Assembly: GCF_964204645.1 (NCBI RefSeq)
Contig: NC_134029.1
Span: 17,006,450-17,070,449 of the forward strand
Source of the DNA: Tubulanus polymorphus
Taxonomy: Eukaryota; Nemertea; Palaeonemertea; Tubulaniformes; Tubulanidae
Length of the DNA: 64,000 bases
Direction: 5' to 3'
Position numbers and translations under genes: made by a program. The notes under the pieces were generated by a model, which saw nothing but the letters and a program-made list of their open reading frames with translations, had not been told where the DNA came from and did no database searches. How positions within the stretch are numbered: the first letter of the stretch is position 1; each line of letters starts with the position of its first letter. Of this stretch, positions 1-11,100 are shown piece by piece.

Positions 1-110
1 TTCAATATTTATATTTGTATGAGTTAGATTTTTAAACATTTAAAGTGTTAGTAAAGTGTGATTGAAATAATACATGATATAAATCATTGAACTTCTAAAA
101 TCAATTTAAA
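1..110 (+). repeat. Inner part of left terminal inverted repeat, Polinton copy 1
   Basis: This sequence matches the left repeat of copy 2 (about 45970-46079) and, in reverse complement, the right repeat of copy 1 (about 25690-25800). The outer portion, which should contain the terminal palindrome, lies before the window. Confidence 0.9.
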
Positions 111-129
111 AAAAAAATTTGATATTAAA

Positions 130-254
130 ATGGAAGCAAATAAGTACTACTGCCCAACATGTAATATCAATATAGATAAATCCCAAAAAGGAAGACACAA
201 TAAAACTAAAACACATTTAGAGAATAAATTGAAACTAGAATATAAAGATGATAT
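130..254 (+). pseudogene. DNA polymerase B, N-terminal fragment (copy 1)
   Basis: The ATG at 130 opens a frame with a zinc-finger-like start (CPTC ... H ... H within the first 30 residues). The frame is cut at 254 by the LTR retrotransposon; the rest resumes at 8129. Comparison with copy 2 (46097 onwards) shows the two parts were continuous: the shared site is duplicated as ATAT on both sides of the insertion. A second C2H2-like finger (CDTC ... H ... H) follows just after the insertion. Paired zinc fingers at the N-terminus of a Polinton polymerase are visible here; their role, possibly DNA binding, is inference. Confidence 0.82.
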
Positions 255-448
255 TGTGATGGAATATGTCCATCAGTCGTTTTCTATGTTGTAACTGGAG
301 GGTGCTGCCCTCTCTCTCTCGAAAATACAGAACAATAGGTGATTGTGTTAATATCTTTTGTCCGCCTTTTTACTGGTTTTTGGGCTCTCAGAGTCGATAT
401 TTGGAGGAAACTTCTACTGTGGAACAGGCAGAATAGGACCTCGTTACA
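255..448 (+). repeat. 5' LTR of Ty3-type retrotransposon
   Basis: 194-bp long terminal repeat, starting TG and ending CA. It is nearly identical to 7929-8124. Confidence 0.95.
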
Positions 449-450
449 TC

Positions 451-470
451 TGGTGGCAGCGTAGTGGGAT
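451..470 (+). promoter_or_regulatory. Probable tRNA primer binding site
   Basis: Starts TGG two bases after the 5' LTR (TGGTGGCAGCGTAGTGGGAT), as expected for pairing with a tRNA 3' CCA end. I did not identify the tRNA. The stretch 471-690 is an untranslated leader with no other recognised signal. Confidence 0.65.
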
Positions 471-690
471 TTGATTGTGAAAAAACCAGTTGAAATTGAG
501 TTGAAGCGGTGAACACGTTTTTCTCCGTTTAGTCTGTGTAAATTACGGTTACTTTTTGTGTGTACTTAACGTATTTTTTTACCTACTTCGTAATTCCTAG
601 TACATATTTAGTATTTTTAAGTGCCTGTTTCCCCTACATTTATTTGCGGTCCTGTATTTTCTGTGTCATTTATATAAAAGAATAGTAATT

Positions 691-3600
691 ATGTCGGATG
701 TCGAGAATGATGTGTGTGAGCCCTTGGCCTTATCTAGGCCTATGTCACCAACGGCCGGAGCTGCACATCATGACCTCCTGGTTAGTGGGGAGGGTAACCT
801 CTCGTTAAAACCAAAACGTGGCCGTCCAACGAAGACAAAAGCCGAAAATTTGAAAACATCTGAGGATTCCATCCTCCAGCGACTGACTGAAGTGATGGAG
901 AGGGTCGTGACGAGAGATGCACCCACCCCGAAAATGTACAATATTCCGGCACCCAAGCCCTATACCATGGGACACAATTTCCGCGTTTGGCTCGAAAGGT
1001 TTGACGCGTTCGCTGACCTGGCCCAGATTAGTTCTCGCATCAACGGGGGCGAACAGCGTAAATCACACCTGATGATGCGACTTGACCATGAGGCATACCA
1101 GGCTGTCTCGAACCTACGTCTCGACTCGAGCCTGTCGTATGATGATTTCTGTCGGCGGCTATCATCCCGTTTCCAACAAACAAAGACTGTGGATGACTTT
1201 AAGATGTTGTTGAAAGGGAGGGACCAAAAGACAACTGAATCTGTGGAACGCTATGCCGACGAGTTAGCAGAACTGGCAAGGAACGCATACCCTGGCATTG
1301 CCTTCGAGCTGCAGGATGAATTGGCCAAAGACCAATTCCTTAAAGGTAATAGCCTACCCGTCTCAGCGAAGCAGTCAATGTATGCGGCCCAGCCAAGTTC
1401 GTTGGCTGCAGCAGTCGCTCAAGCACGGACTCTGGAAACAGCGAGACGGTTGACTGAGGGCACGACTCATAAACAAAAAGTATCCGTTAACCAGACCCAG
1501 CTCGACTCGACTAGCTCAGCCATAACCAAACAACTCGACGAATTGAAATCGATGATGGGAACGCTGATGACTCGAGTAGGCCATTTGGAAGCAGTTGTCT
1601 CTGGTAACGGCAATCGTCGACCGCCCACCGATGACAAATGTTGGCGTTGCAGGGATGCAGACCACCCCAAAAACTTGTGCCCACAAGTTAAATGCTATAA
1701 TTGCGGGGGGAGTGGTCACTATTCAAGTAACTGCCACCTACCTCTAAGGGAAACCAGGGAAACGAGAAGCGGGGTTTTCAGGGGGCAGTGGAAGCCCCAT
1801 CAGGAAATAGTCCCCCCTGTACCGCTGTATATACCCCCCGCAAGACGTAGGAAAAATCGGATGAATATGGCAAATGGTCTAACGTGCGATGCAAGTAGAG
1901 ATGCACCTATTGATGGTTACCATCATACTAGCCCCACCACCGTGAGACCATCAAACCATATTCAAATGATATCGAGACCATCAAACCATATTCAAACGAC
2001 ACCTCAAGATGGATATGTGGTTGCTGGCCCGGCATGTGATTCTAGTGGAGATACACCTACTGATGGTCCGCATCCTACTAGAACCATCACTGTTAGACCA
2101 CCACAACATACCCAAAGTATAGAAGAAAATCGACGTGACCCTTCGGAGAACAGTGAGGCTCCCAGTCCGGCTACGGAAAACACTTGTCACAAGTTGCGCG
2201 ACACCAAGGTTCAAACAACAGGGACAGAACCAGCCCAGACGAGCTTAGTTACAAACATCGGAACAGTGAGGCTCCACGCCTCGGGCCTTTTCTGTGATGC
2301 CGTAGTAAATGACCATTCGAAAGCGGTGGTACTCCTGGACACTGGTGCCTCCTGCACAATCATTAGAGGTTCGGTATGGGACTCTAGTAGCCCGACTGGT
2401 GAAGCCGCTGCACTGAGGCCAATCGAAGGAATCGTGACAACGGCTACCGGTCAGCCAATGGAGTTACGTGGATTAGCTGATGTATGTCTGAGAGTTGGAA
2501 CTGAAGAATTTCATGTCCCCATGATCGTCAGTGAGGATTTGGCAAAAGACTGCTTGCTTGGAAGTGATTTCTTCGAGAAATATGGCTGCAACATAGATTA
2601 CCGTAACAAAGTGCTCCGCTTCGGAAGCCTCAGCGAGGTGCCTGTCCGCCAGAGCCCCAAACGCGCGAGCGCTTGCAGGGTGTTCATCAGTAAGAGCCAA
2701 ATCATTCCAGCTGGATCCGAGGTGGTGGTAAATGGATACATGAAACGGAGTTATGCTCATAATAATTCGACCTCAGGGATGATCAGCAGCTGTGGACGGA
2801 ATAATTTTTGCACTGGGAAAACACTGGTGGTACCGGAGGCAAACCAGATACCGGTTCGGCTGGCTAACTTCTCGGATGAGGCTTGTAGAGTCGACAGGGG
2901 CCAGACTATTGGTCTATTCTGCCCCCTACAGTCAGTTGACATCATGACTGTCGACGACCATGCTCAAAACCCGTCAACTCCAAAAATCCAGCTGCAGGGT
3001 GGTGACAATACTGAATTCATGGACCTCTTGAGAGAATTGAAAATCGACCAGCTTGAAATCCCCACTGACATGAAAACACAGCTTGTTGACATCATACGGG
3101 AGCACAAGTCAGTATTCTCGATGGGAGACTTTGACATTGGTCGAACAGATTCGCTTGAATTCGAGATTGACACCGGTGACCACCCACCGATAAAACAACA
3201 TCCCCGTCGGCTACCCCCCGGTAGGAGAGCTTTTGTTGAGGGGACGACCAAGGAGCTTTTAGAACACGACTTGATCCGGCCATCCACCAGCCCGTGGTCA
3301 AGCCCAATAGTTCTAGCGAAAAAGGCCGATGGTTCCCTGCGTCTATGCTGCGATTACCGCCGACTCAATGACGCAACAGTCAAAGACGCTCACCCATTAG
3401 GTCGAATAGACAGTACCCTAGAGGCTTTATCGGGCGCAACCTGGTTCTCGTCCCTCGATTTAACCAGCGGATACTGGCAGGTCCCAATAAAGGAATCAGA
3501 CAAACATAAGACCGCATTCACGACTGAAAACCATCTATTTGAGTGGAATGTCATGCCGTTTGGAGTCTGTAATGCCCCGGCGTCATTCAGCAGACTGATG

Positions 3601-3882
3601 GCAATGGTACTGGATGATGTTGCATGGAAAACATGCCTTATCTACCTGGATGACGTAGTGGTGTTTAGTCATGATCTACCAACCCATCTGACGCGATTAC
3701 AAGAGGTATTTCGTTGCTTTCAGAAAGCCGGTCTCAAGCTAAAACCGAGGAAGTGCTCGCTTTTCCAGCGGCGCCTCAAGTTTTTGGGGCATGTAGTAAG
3801 CGAGGCCGGTGTCGAAACCGACGGTGCCAAATGCGATCGAGTCAGGGATTGGCCGACCCCAACGTCAGTTACCGTCTTGTGA
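691..3882 (+). pseudogene. gag-pol: gag-pro-RT polyprotein of Ty3-type retrotransposon, truncated by frame change
   Basis: A single 1063-codon frame fuses gag to pol. Residues about 80-290 are the retrotransposon gag region. Around 320-350 there are two zinc knuckles; the second (CYNCGGSGHYSSNC) is a canonical CX2CX4HX4C. An aspartic protease motif LLDTGAS lies near 550 with a later LLGSDFF. Reverse transcriptase covers about 830-1050, with the catalytic YLDDVVVFS box. The frame ends at 3882 just after the RT thumb, where the neighbouring frame takes over with RNase H sequence. The product would lie in a cytoplasmic virus-like particle and make cDNA. Gag and pol share one frame with no stop between them. 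Confidence 0.93.
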
Positions 3883-4400
3883 CATATTACTCGCAATTCA
3901 TCAAGGATTTCGCCGACTTGACAGCCCCGCTACACCGCCTTACGAGGAAAAATGAACCATTCGTCTGGACATTCAAGCAACAACTAGCGTTTGACGGACT
4001 GAAAGAAAAGCTGACCAGCTCCCCTATCCTGGCATTCCCAGATTTCTCGGAGGGTGCTGGAGAGTTCATTTTGGACTGTGACGCCTCTAACTGGGCTATC
4101 GGAGGGGTGCTGTCACAACTACAACACGATGGTTCTGAGAGAGTGATCGAGTACAGTAGCCGCACGCTGAAAGGTGGAGAGGAGAACTATTGTGCCACCA
4201 GGCGCGAAATGTTGGCCTTGGTTGACATGATTGATCACTTCCGCCACCATTTACTAGGCAGGAAATTCAAAGTTCGCACAGACCACGCAGCACTCAAGTG
4301 GCTACAAACCTTCAAAAACCCTTAGGGCCAAGTGGCTCGGTGGCTTGAACGCCTGTCGGAATATGATTTCGTGATCGAACATTGAGCTGGAAGCAAACAT
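3883..4400 (+). pseudogene. RNase H region of pol, disrupted
   Basis: Continues pol in a different frame from the upstream part. It encodes a Ty3-type RNase H: LDCDASNWAIGGVLSQ, an EENY..RRE segment, and RTDHAALKWL. A TAG at about 4323 and a TGA at about 4384 interrupt the tether between RNase H and integrase. The frame change near 3880 removes a short conserved stretch, so it looks like a small deletion rather than programmed frameshifting. RNase H removes the RNA strand during reverse transcription. Confidence 0.88.
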
Positions 4401-5080
4401 TTGAACGCAGACGCCCTGTCTCGCATCCCTAAGAGACAGAGGAAACATGAGGACTGCCCAACTTGTGGTGACACTGGTCCATCTATATACCAGGTGACTG
4501 CAAAACATCAGGGCGATTTGACAGCGCACTCCACTGGCTTGTCCAGGAACAAAATAATCGAGGCGCAAGTAAATGACCCCGAAATATCAGAAATTAGGGA
4601 GTTCTTGGCCGGAGATGGGGTCAAGAACAAGAAACGGCTACAACGGTGTGGTAGAACAGCGAGGAGCCTCTATAGTCTGGTTGAGCGTCTAGAGCTTTTA
4701 GATGGCATTCTTGCACTTAAACCACTTCCGGGGGCTACCTCAACGAGACACCGAGTGGTACTACCCATTTCACTGACTGATGGAACCATAGGAGTCATAC
4801 ATCAGGGATTTGCGGGGAAACATCTTGGTACCAAAAAGACAGAGTGCAAAATTAGGGAAAGATTCTGGGTATTAGGCCTCTCAGCTAGGGTCAGGGATTT
4901 TGTTCGGGGCTGCAAAACTTGCCAAGAGTGCAAGTCCCCGTCTAAACTACCAAAAGCCCCAATGATGTCTACACCGGTAGGGCGACGCTTCCAGCGTGTA
5001 CATATAGACATCGTGGGCCCATTACCGAGAACCCGCCGCGGCATGGCCAATCCGCACGGAAAAGGCCTCCGTGGTGGCAC
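4401..5080 (+). pseudogene. Integrase N-terminal half of Ty3-type pol, internally deleted
   Basis: Contains the integrase HHCC zinc-binding domain (H-X-G-x-x-G-K-H with a downstream CKTCQEC) and the first catalytic Asp (HIDIVGPLP). Just after this, near 5040-5080, the frame changes and part of the catalytic core between the first and second acidic residues is missing, so the integrase cannot be complete. The remainder resumes in another frame at 5071. Confidence 0.88.
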
Positions 5081-6336
5081 GTGCCCTTGTGAACGAGTGG
5101 GTCACCCGTTATGGCTGCCCTGAATCCATCCACTCGGACAAAGGCGCGAACTTCGAGTCGAAGGTTTTCATGGAGATGTGTAGGATCTTGGCTATTGAAA
5201 AGACCAGAACCACTGCCTACCGTCCTATGGGCAATGGGCAGGTGGAAAATTTCAATAAGTCCCTGAAGGCCATGCTGACTACCGCCGTCAATGAGTATGG
5301 AACAAACTGGGACGAGGAACTACCTGCGTGTTTGATGGCATTTCGTTCAAGCGTCCAGCACTTCACTCTTGAAACGCCGTTCTACTTGATGTACGCCGAG
5401 GAAATGTCACTACCGATCGACATCAGCGTAGGCTTGCCCGAGGACCACCAACCAAGGACTAAGTATGGCATGGACCTCTCTGACCGCCTCACTAAGTCAC
5501 ACAACATTGTTCGTGATCGACTAGTGATGGCACAAAGGCGTCAGAAAATGGACTATGACCGTTTCGCAAAACGCGGGGGTTACAAGGTCGGGGATCGCGT
5601 GTGGCTGATGAGCCATTTCTTGAAAAAGGACGAGGCATCTAAGTTCCACCGGAAATGGAAAGGGCCTTACGTCGTGACCGAGAGACTATCGGAGGTGAAT
5701 TACAGGGTTGTCCTGGAACCAGGCGCCGATCCGAGGGCGGTGAAGAGAAAGCGGGTTGTGCACTTCAATGATATGAAACCGTGCTTCCTGTCTAGTGAGA
5801 CCGTGACCATAGGTCATAAAAAACCTAGACAGGAACCGGTTAAAACGACCGATCCCGAGGAGCAACCAACCCTCAATGACGACGAGGGGGAGGAAGATGA
5901 ATACTGTGTCTGGACACGGTCACACCCCGAGACAACGGCGGTTATTCAAGAACCTCTTGTAACAAACCCTACCCAAAACCATCGCGAGCCTCCTACTCAA
6001 AACCGCTCCAAGCCTGGGCCTTTGAACATTACAGACACTGAGGGGCACAGAAGACTCAGGCCCAGAGTAGGGATCAGGCGCCCTAGTCGATTCGTAAACT
6101 CATGTACAGTCAATAACGATGATTCGCTAGCCAACCAAAATAGGGCCTCAGACCCTTTGGTGGATCCAAACACACTTATAGGACCTCCAGTTGCCTCGGA
6201 CAAGATTGAGCAGAACAACATTTTTGATATAGAACTGATCCAAAATTGCCAGAAATGTCGCGAAGTTCGGTCCCGGATTAACATGAGGAAAGGCTACTGG
6301 TTAGAAATGGGCCGGTACCTTAAATCAAAGGGTTAA
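5071..6336 (+). pseudogene. Integrase C-terminal half with GPY/F module and acidic tail
   Basis: A 421-codon open frame starting inside the integrase core. The second Asp (HSDKGANF) and the catalytic Glu (NGQVENFNK) of the DDE triad are present, followed by the GPY/F module (KFHRKWKGPYVV) typical of Ty3-type integrases near residue 200. The last 150 residues are a low-complexity, acidic and proline-rich tail with no recognised chromodomain. The Met at 5071 is probably not a true start, because translation would come from upstream pol. The 246 bases after the stop (6337-6582) are an AT-rich spacer with TATATATA runs and no gene. Confidence 0.88.
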
Positions 6337-6582
6337 ATCCTATATATATATTTAGTACCCTTGTATATAACCCTGTATATATATTTACTTAGTTTTAGTA
6401 GATAGTTTATTATCATTTGTAACTGGTGGTGACTAGGATTTCAGACCCCTTGCACCTCCTGATGGTATGCTTGGGACCACCCACCTTGCATGATTCGGGT
6501 GGTATCTGAATGAACGGAATCTCCGCCATTTAGTCTTGTCGTTGCAGCCAACTCATGATTTGAACTATTTATCGTTTCTAGC

Positions 6583-7416
6583 ATGGACTGTATCGAGTTC
6601 GACCAGTTATCTAGCCTCCACGAGGCGACACAGACCCTTAAACGGCAGGTCTCGAAAGAAGTCTGTTCCACCCTTCACAGACAGGACAAGACCCTCAGCG
6701 AATTGAGAGCCAAGATGGGCAGACTTTATAACTCTGCCGTAGAACAGTCGTTTGTGGAGGATCCTGGTCGCATAGTAACCGGTGCGGTAGTAACCGGTCT
6801 CAAGACGACAAAGACCCGACGTTTTCGGCCGAAGATGAGCACAGCTGCATTTGAGTACATCAGCCAGGAACTAGTGAACGCCCTGGCCGAATGTGGTGGT
6901 GACTCCTCGCACATCTGGTCGAAACTTGGAGACTTGAAACAGAGGGCAGTTGAGGACTTACCAATCGTGTTGCTGGGAGACTCGATGTTTACGGGGCTAA
7001 AGGCCAGCGGCGGTTTGATTCCAATTTGCCACCCTGGTGAACGACTCGGTGATTTGTTGGAGTACCTCCCACATGTATCCTTTAGGGCAAGAGCGATTGT
7101 GGTCACGCATGGTATGAACCATGCCGGCGATTATGGCAGGACGACAGAGGAGTTGGCGGAAGTTTTGGCGCTACTCAAGGGCAAGCACCCTTCTGTTCCC
7201 CTTTTCCACCTACAGACCCCTGTCCCTCCTTGCTGGCGTGGTGACCACAATCGGGTAAACAACATCAACCGGGTTAACGTCTTCGCCCTCCGTGCCGGGT
7301 TCCAACAGGCCGACCATCCAGATATCCCGGATTCTGATTTTGTGGGGATCCACTACAAAAAGTCGGCCATGCACTATGTCTGTCGGGAAATAATCCGTGT
7401 GGTAGATCGCGTCTGA
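6583..7416 (+). CDS. SGNH/GDSL-hydrolase-like protein encoded 3' of pol (third gene of LTR element)
   Basis: An intact 277-codon gene in the position where some LTR elements carry env. The N-terminal 110 residues are helical and charged. From about residue 125 there is an SGNH-like pattern: VLLGDSMFTGL (block I, nucleophile Ser in GDS), VVTHGMNHAGD (block III, GxN type) and GIHYKKSAMHYVC near the end (block V His). The usual Asp three residues before that His appears replaced by Val (VGIH), so activity is uncertain. No signal peptide or membrane segment is seen, which argues against an envelope protein. Esterase-like domains are known in some non-LTR retroelement ORF1 proteins; finding one here is unusual. 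It is the only long intact gene of this insertion. Confidence 0.72.
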   Translation: MDCIEFDQLSSLHEATQTLKRQVSKEVCSTLHRQDKTLSELRAKMGRLYNSAVEQSFVEDPGRIVTGAVVTGLKTTKTRRFRPKMSTAAFEYISQELVNALAECGGDSSHIWSKLGDLKQRAVEDLPIVLLGDSMFTGLKASGGLIPICHPGERLGDLLEYLPHVSFRARAIVVTHGMNHAGDYGRTTEELAEVLALLKGKHPSVPLFHLQTPVPPCWRGDHNRVNNINRVNVFALRAGFQQADHPDIPDSDFVGIHYKKSAMHYVCREIIRVVDRV

Positions 7417-7913
7417 ATGTGTTTCCTTCGGTACCTAACGATGGTTCACCTGGAGTCGCTTATTCTTTGTAATGTTAGTGACAAAAAGCCATTCAGTCCA
7501 AATACTACACGTGACCCCCCAGATGTAGCACACCCCATTGCGAACAGTTTCTTTCCGTTTTCTTTTGATTGTATTTTTCAGCTTCCCAGGACGAGGAACA
7601 GTGGCAGAGGGGCAAGCCAAGTGCAGTGTCCATTGGCCGTATCTACCTTTTGATGGTATAGATATTTTTGGTTAGACACTACGCTTAGGTGCGCCCCGAA
7701 AACAAACCACAAACCATTAGTGGAGATCGAAAGCTGCATGTATTATCATCACTGAGATGCAACCCTAATGCGAAACAACAACTACGTCGTGTTAGATGTC
7801 TACTGTATCCAGAGCCGAGAAGTTTGGAGCTTAATATACTATTATAAGGACTATAATTAAATTTGTGTAGATATTTTGACTATATATTCCTGTTTAAATA
7901 GGAGTTTGAACAA

Positions 7914-7928
7914 GTTGAAGGGGGGTGG
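7914..7928 (+). promoter_or_regulatory. Polypurine tract before 3' LTR
   Basis: Purine-rich GTTGAAGGGGGGTGG directly abuts the 3' LTR, the expected place for plus-strand DNA priming. The stretch 7417-7913 between the third gene and this tract is 3' untranslated sequence with no gene I can support. Confidence 0.7.
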
Positions 7929-8124
7929 TGTGATGGAATATGTCCATCAGTCGTTTTCTATGTTGTAACTGGAGGGTGCTGCCCTCTCTCTCTCTCGAAA
8001 ATACAGAACAATAGGTGATTGTGTTAATATCTTTTTTCCGCCTTTTTACTGGTTTTTGGGCTCTCAGAGTCGATATTTGGAGGAAACTTCTACTGTGGAA
8101 CAGGCAGAATAGGACCTCGTTACA
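7929..8124 (+). repeat. 3' LTR of Ty3-type retrotransposon
   Basis: 196-bp copy of 255-448, with one extra CT unit and one G/T difference. It is followed by the ATAT target duplication. Confidence 0.95.
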
Positions 8125-8128
8125 ATAT

Positions 8129-11100
8129 ATTAGCAACTAAATTAGATGAATTAAAGAATGAAAAAGAAACATACAAATGTGATACATGTAATCAATCATT
8201 CAGTGATAAAAGATATTATAATGAACATTTAAAATCTAAAAGTCATATTAGAAATAAGAATAATGATATTTTAGGTGAAGATTATTTTGATAAAGATAAT
8301 GATAAGAAACAGAAGACAATTAAAAGCATAAAAAATAAATTAAACAATAAAAGACCATACATGGAAGATGTAAGAAATTATATTAATTCATTAGATAATA
8401 AAAAAGATATAGAGATAACCGAAGCATTTAAAAGTGATATTGGCCCAGCAGCTATCGAGTTTAAATTTCATAAAGGAAAAACATTAGAAGAAAATAAAAA
8501 ACATTTAGAAAATATGAAAGAAATAATAAAAATAATAACTGATGTTGAATATCCTAAAATTAGTATATCTTCTAAAGTAAAGTTTATAAAATCTTAAGAT
8601 AAACCAATATATAATATAAATTCTCATTCACAACATATTATATATAAACAACATATAGATGATAAATTAGATAAATGTTATAATGAAGTAAAAACTAAAA
8701 TAGAAGAGAAATATTTTGAAGTATCTGGTTTCATATTTGATGAAATAATATTTATGACTTTACATGTTTATAACACAAAATATGATAAGTTAACTAAATC
8801 AAAACCAATTGATGAAAATAATGTATCATATTATAAAGAACCAGACATTGAAGCATCGAGTTATATTAAACTACCATTTAAAACTAATGCTGTAATAAAT
8901 GTACAAAATGAAGATGATAAATGTTTTCTATGGGCAATAATTAGTTGTTTACACCCAGTTGAAGATTATAAACAACATAGTTTTAGATTAACTAATTATA
9001 AACCATTTGAAAATAATTATAAGATAGATAAGTATCCTGTTATAATTAAAAATATCCCAAAAATAGAAAGAGATAATAATATAAAGATAAATGTATTTGA
9101 TTTAATCAAATTACCAAATACAAAAGGTAACAATATAAAACATTATACATTAGAACCTTTATATCTATCAAAAGATTATGATTCAAACGATGTTATAGAT
9201 ATACTATATTATGAGAATCATTATATGTGGATTAAACAAATCGATTTATTTTTTAAATCAGAAAATGATCACCATAATAAAATATATCTATGTAGAAAAT
9301 GTTTACATAGATTCAGTAATGAAAGTACATTATTAAATCATAAACAATTATGTGAAAATCATGATTATTGTAAATTAGTTTTACCAAATGAAAAGGATAA
9401 AATATTAGAATTCAAAAAATATGATTACAAAAATAAAGTACCATTTGTAATATATGGAGATTTTGAATCATTAAATAAAGAATCAACTGATCAAGATAGA
9501 AAAGAAATATATTATAAAAGAAAGAAATTAAATTCTAATGAAAATTATTTTTCGGAAGAACCACCAATAACAAATACAATTAAATAGATCCATCAATCAG
9601 CTGCAGCTTTCGGGTTATATATTAAATCTGATTATCCAGAACTAATTGAAAGTGTATATTATCATTATAGAAATGAAAATGTTATCAATCATTTTTGTGA
9701 CTTATTAATTGAATATGAAATAAAATTTAACGAAAAGTTAAATAAAAATATAGAAATTATAATGACAGAAGAAGATAAAGAAGTATTTGCGTTTGCAGAT
9801 AAATGTTATTATTGTGAAAAGATATTTAATTATAAAGATAAAAAAGTAAGAGACCATGATCATTTGAACGGAAAGTTTAGAGGCGCTGCACATGAGAATT
9901 GTAACTTACAAGCTAAGAAAATTAATTTTGTACCAGTTATATTTCATAATCTATCAGGATATGATGCACATTTATTTATCAAACAGTTATGCCATAAAAT
10001 AGAAGAAATTAATAATGAAATAGAAATATTAAATTCAAATAGATCAAAAGATAAAATACCAACTTATAAATTTAGAATGTTAGCTAAAACATCTGAGAAT
10101 TATATATCATTCCAATTTGGTTGCCTAAGATTTATAGATTCATATAGATTTTTAAATAGTTCATTAGATAACTTATCAAAATCATTAGTTGATGATGAAT
10201 TAAAAATATTAAAACAACACTATCCAAATAATGATGATTTTCAATTAATGAGATATAAAGGAGCAATTCCATATTCATTTTATAAATCACATAATGATTT
10301 CAATATAACTGAATTATTGAAAGAACAATTCTATGATGAATTAAAAAATGAATATGTTAAAGATGAAGTATATAATAGAACATTGAATATTTGGAATCAT
10401 TTTAGAATGAAAAATCATGGGCAATTAGTAGATTTATATCTAAAATCAGATGTATTATTATTATCCGATATATTCGAAAGGTTTAGAGATGTAAACCTAA
10501 AATATTTCAATATTGATCCGTGTCATTGTTATTCTAGCCCAGGTTTAACATGGGATTGTGGATTAAAATTTACAGATATAAAAATGGATTTGTTAACAAA
10601 TATAGATCAATTACTATTATTTGAAAAATCTATAAGAGGAGTTTCAGGTGTATTAGGCGATAGATATTTCAATGTAAATAATAACCCTGGATATAAGTTA
10701 TTATATATAAATGCAAATAATTTGTATGGTTGGGCAATGATGGAACCACAACCTTATGGAGTATTTGAAATAAGTGAAGTTTCACAACATGAAAATAATG
10801 ATAAATTTGATTGGAAGAAAAGAATCCTAGATATTGCAGATGATTCAGATACTGGTTACTTCTTTGTTGTAGATTTAGAATATCCTGAACATATTAAATT
10901 TAAATCTAGAAATCTAGCATACTGTCCCGAACATAAAACTGTAACTCATGAAGAATTATCAAATTACCAAAAAAGAATCAAACCCGAAAATCATATTCAT
11001 ACAGAAAAGTTAATGGTAACTCAAGAAGATAAATATAATTATGTAGTACATTATTGAATGTTGAAGTTTTATCTATAACAAGGAATGGTTCTAAAAAAAG

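Larger units (their letters stand above)
255..8124 (+). mobile_element. Ty3-type LTR retrotransposon inserted in Polinton polymerase gene
   Basis: A complete LTR element bounded by TGTGATGG...GTTACA repeats and flanked by a 4-bp target duplication ATAT (251-254 and 8125-8128). The gene order is gag, protease, reverse transcriptase, RNase H, integrase, which is the Ty3/Metaviridae order, followed by an extra gene. The LTRs differ by only one substitution and one CT dinucleotide, so insertion was recent. In spite of that, pol has a shifted frame near 3880, two in-frame stops (about 4323 and 4384) and a deletion with frame change near 5040-5080. A young copy with several disabling lesions suggests it was mobilised in trans or that an already defective source was copied. 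Confidence 0.95.

Noticed and set aside
7417-7653. 78-codon frame after the SGNH-like gene
   Set aside because: No motif, in the 3' untranslated part of the LTR element; probably chance.
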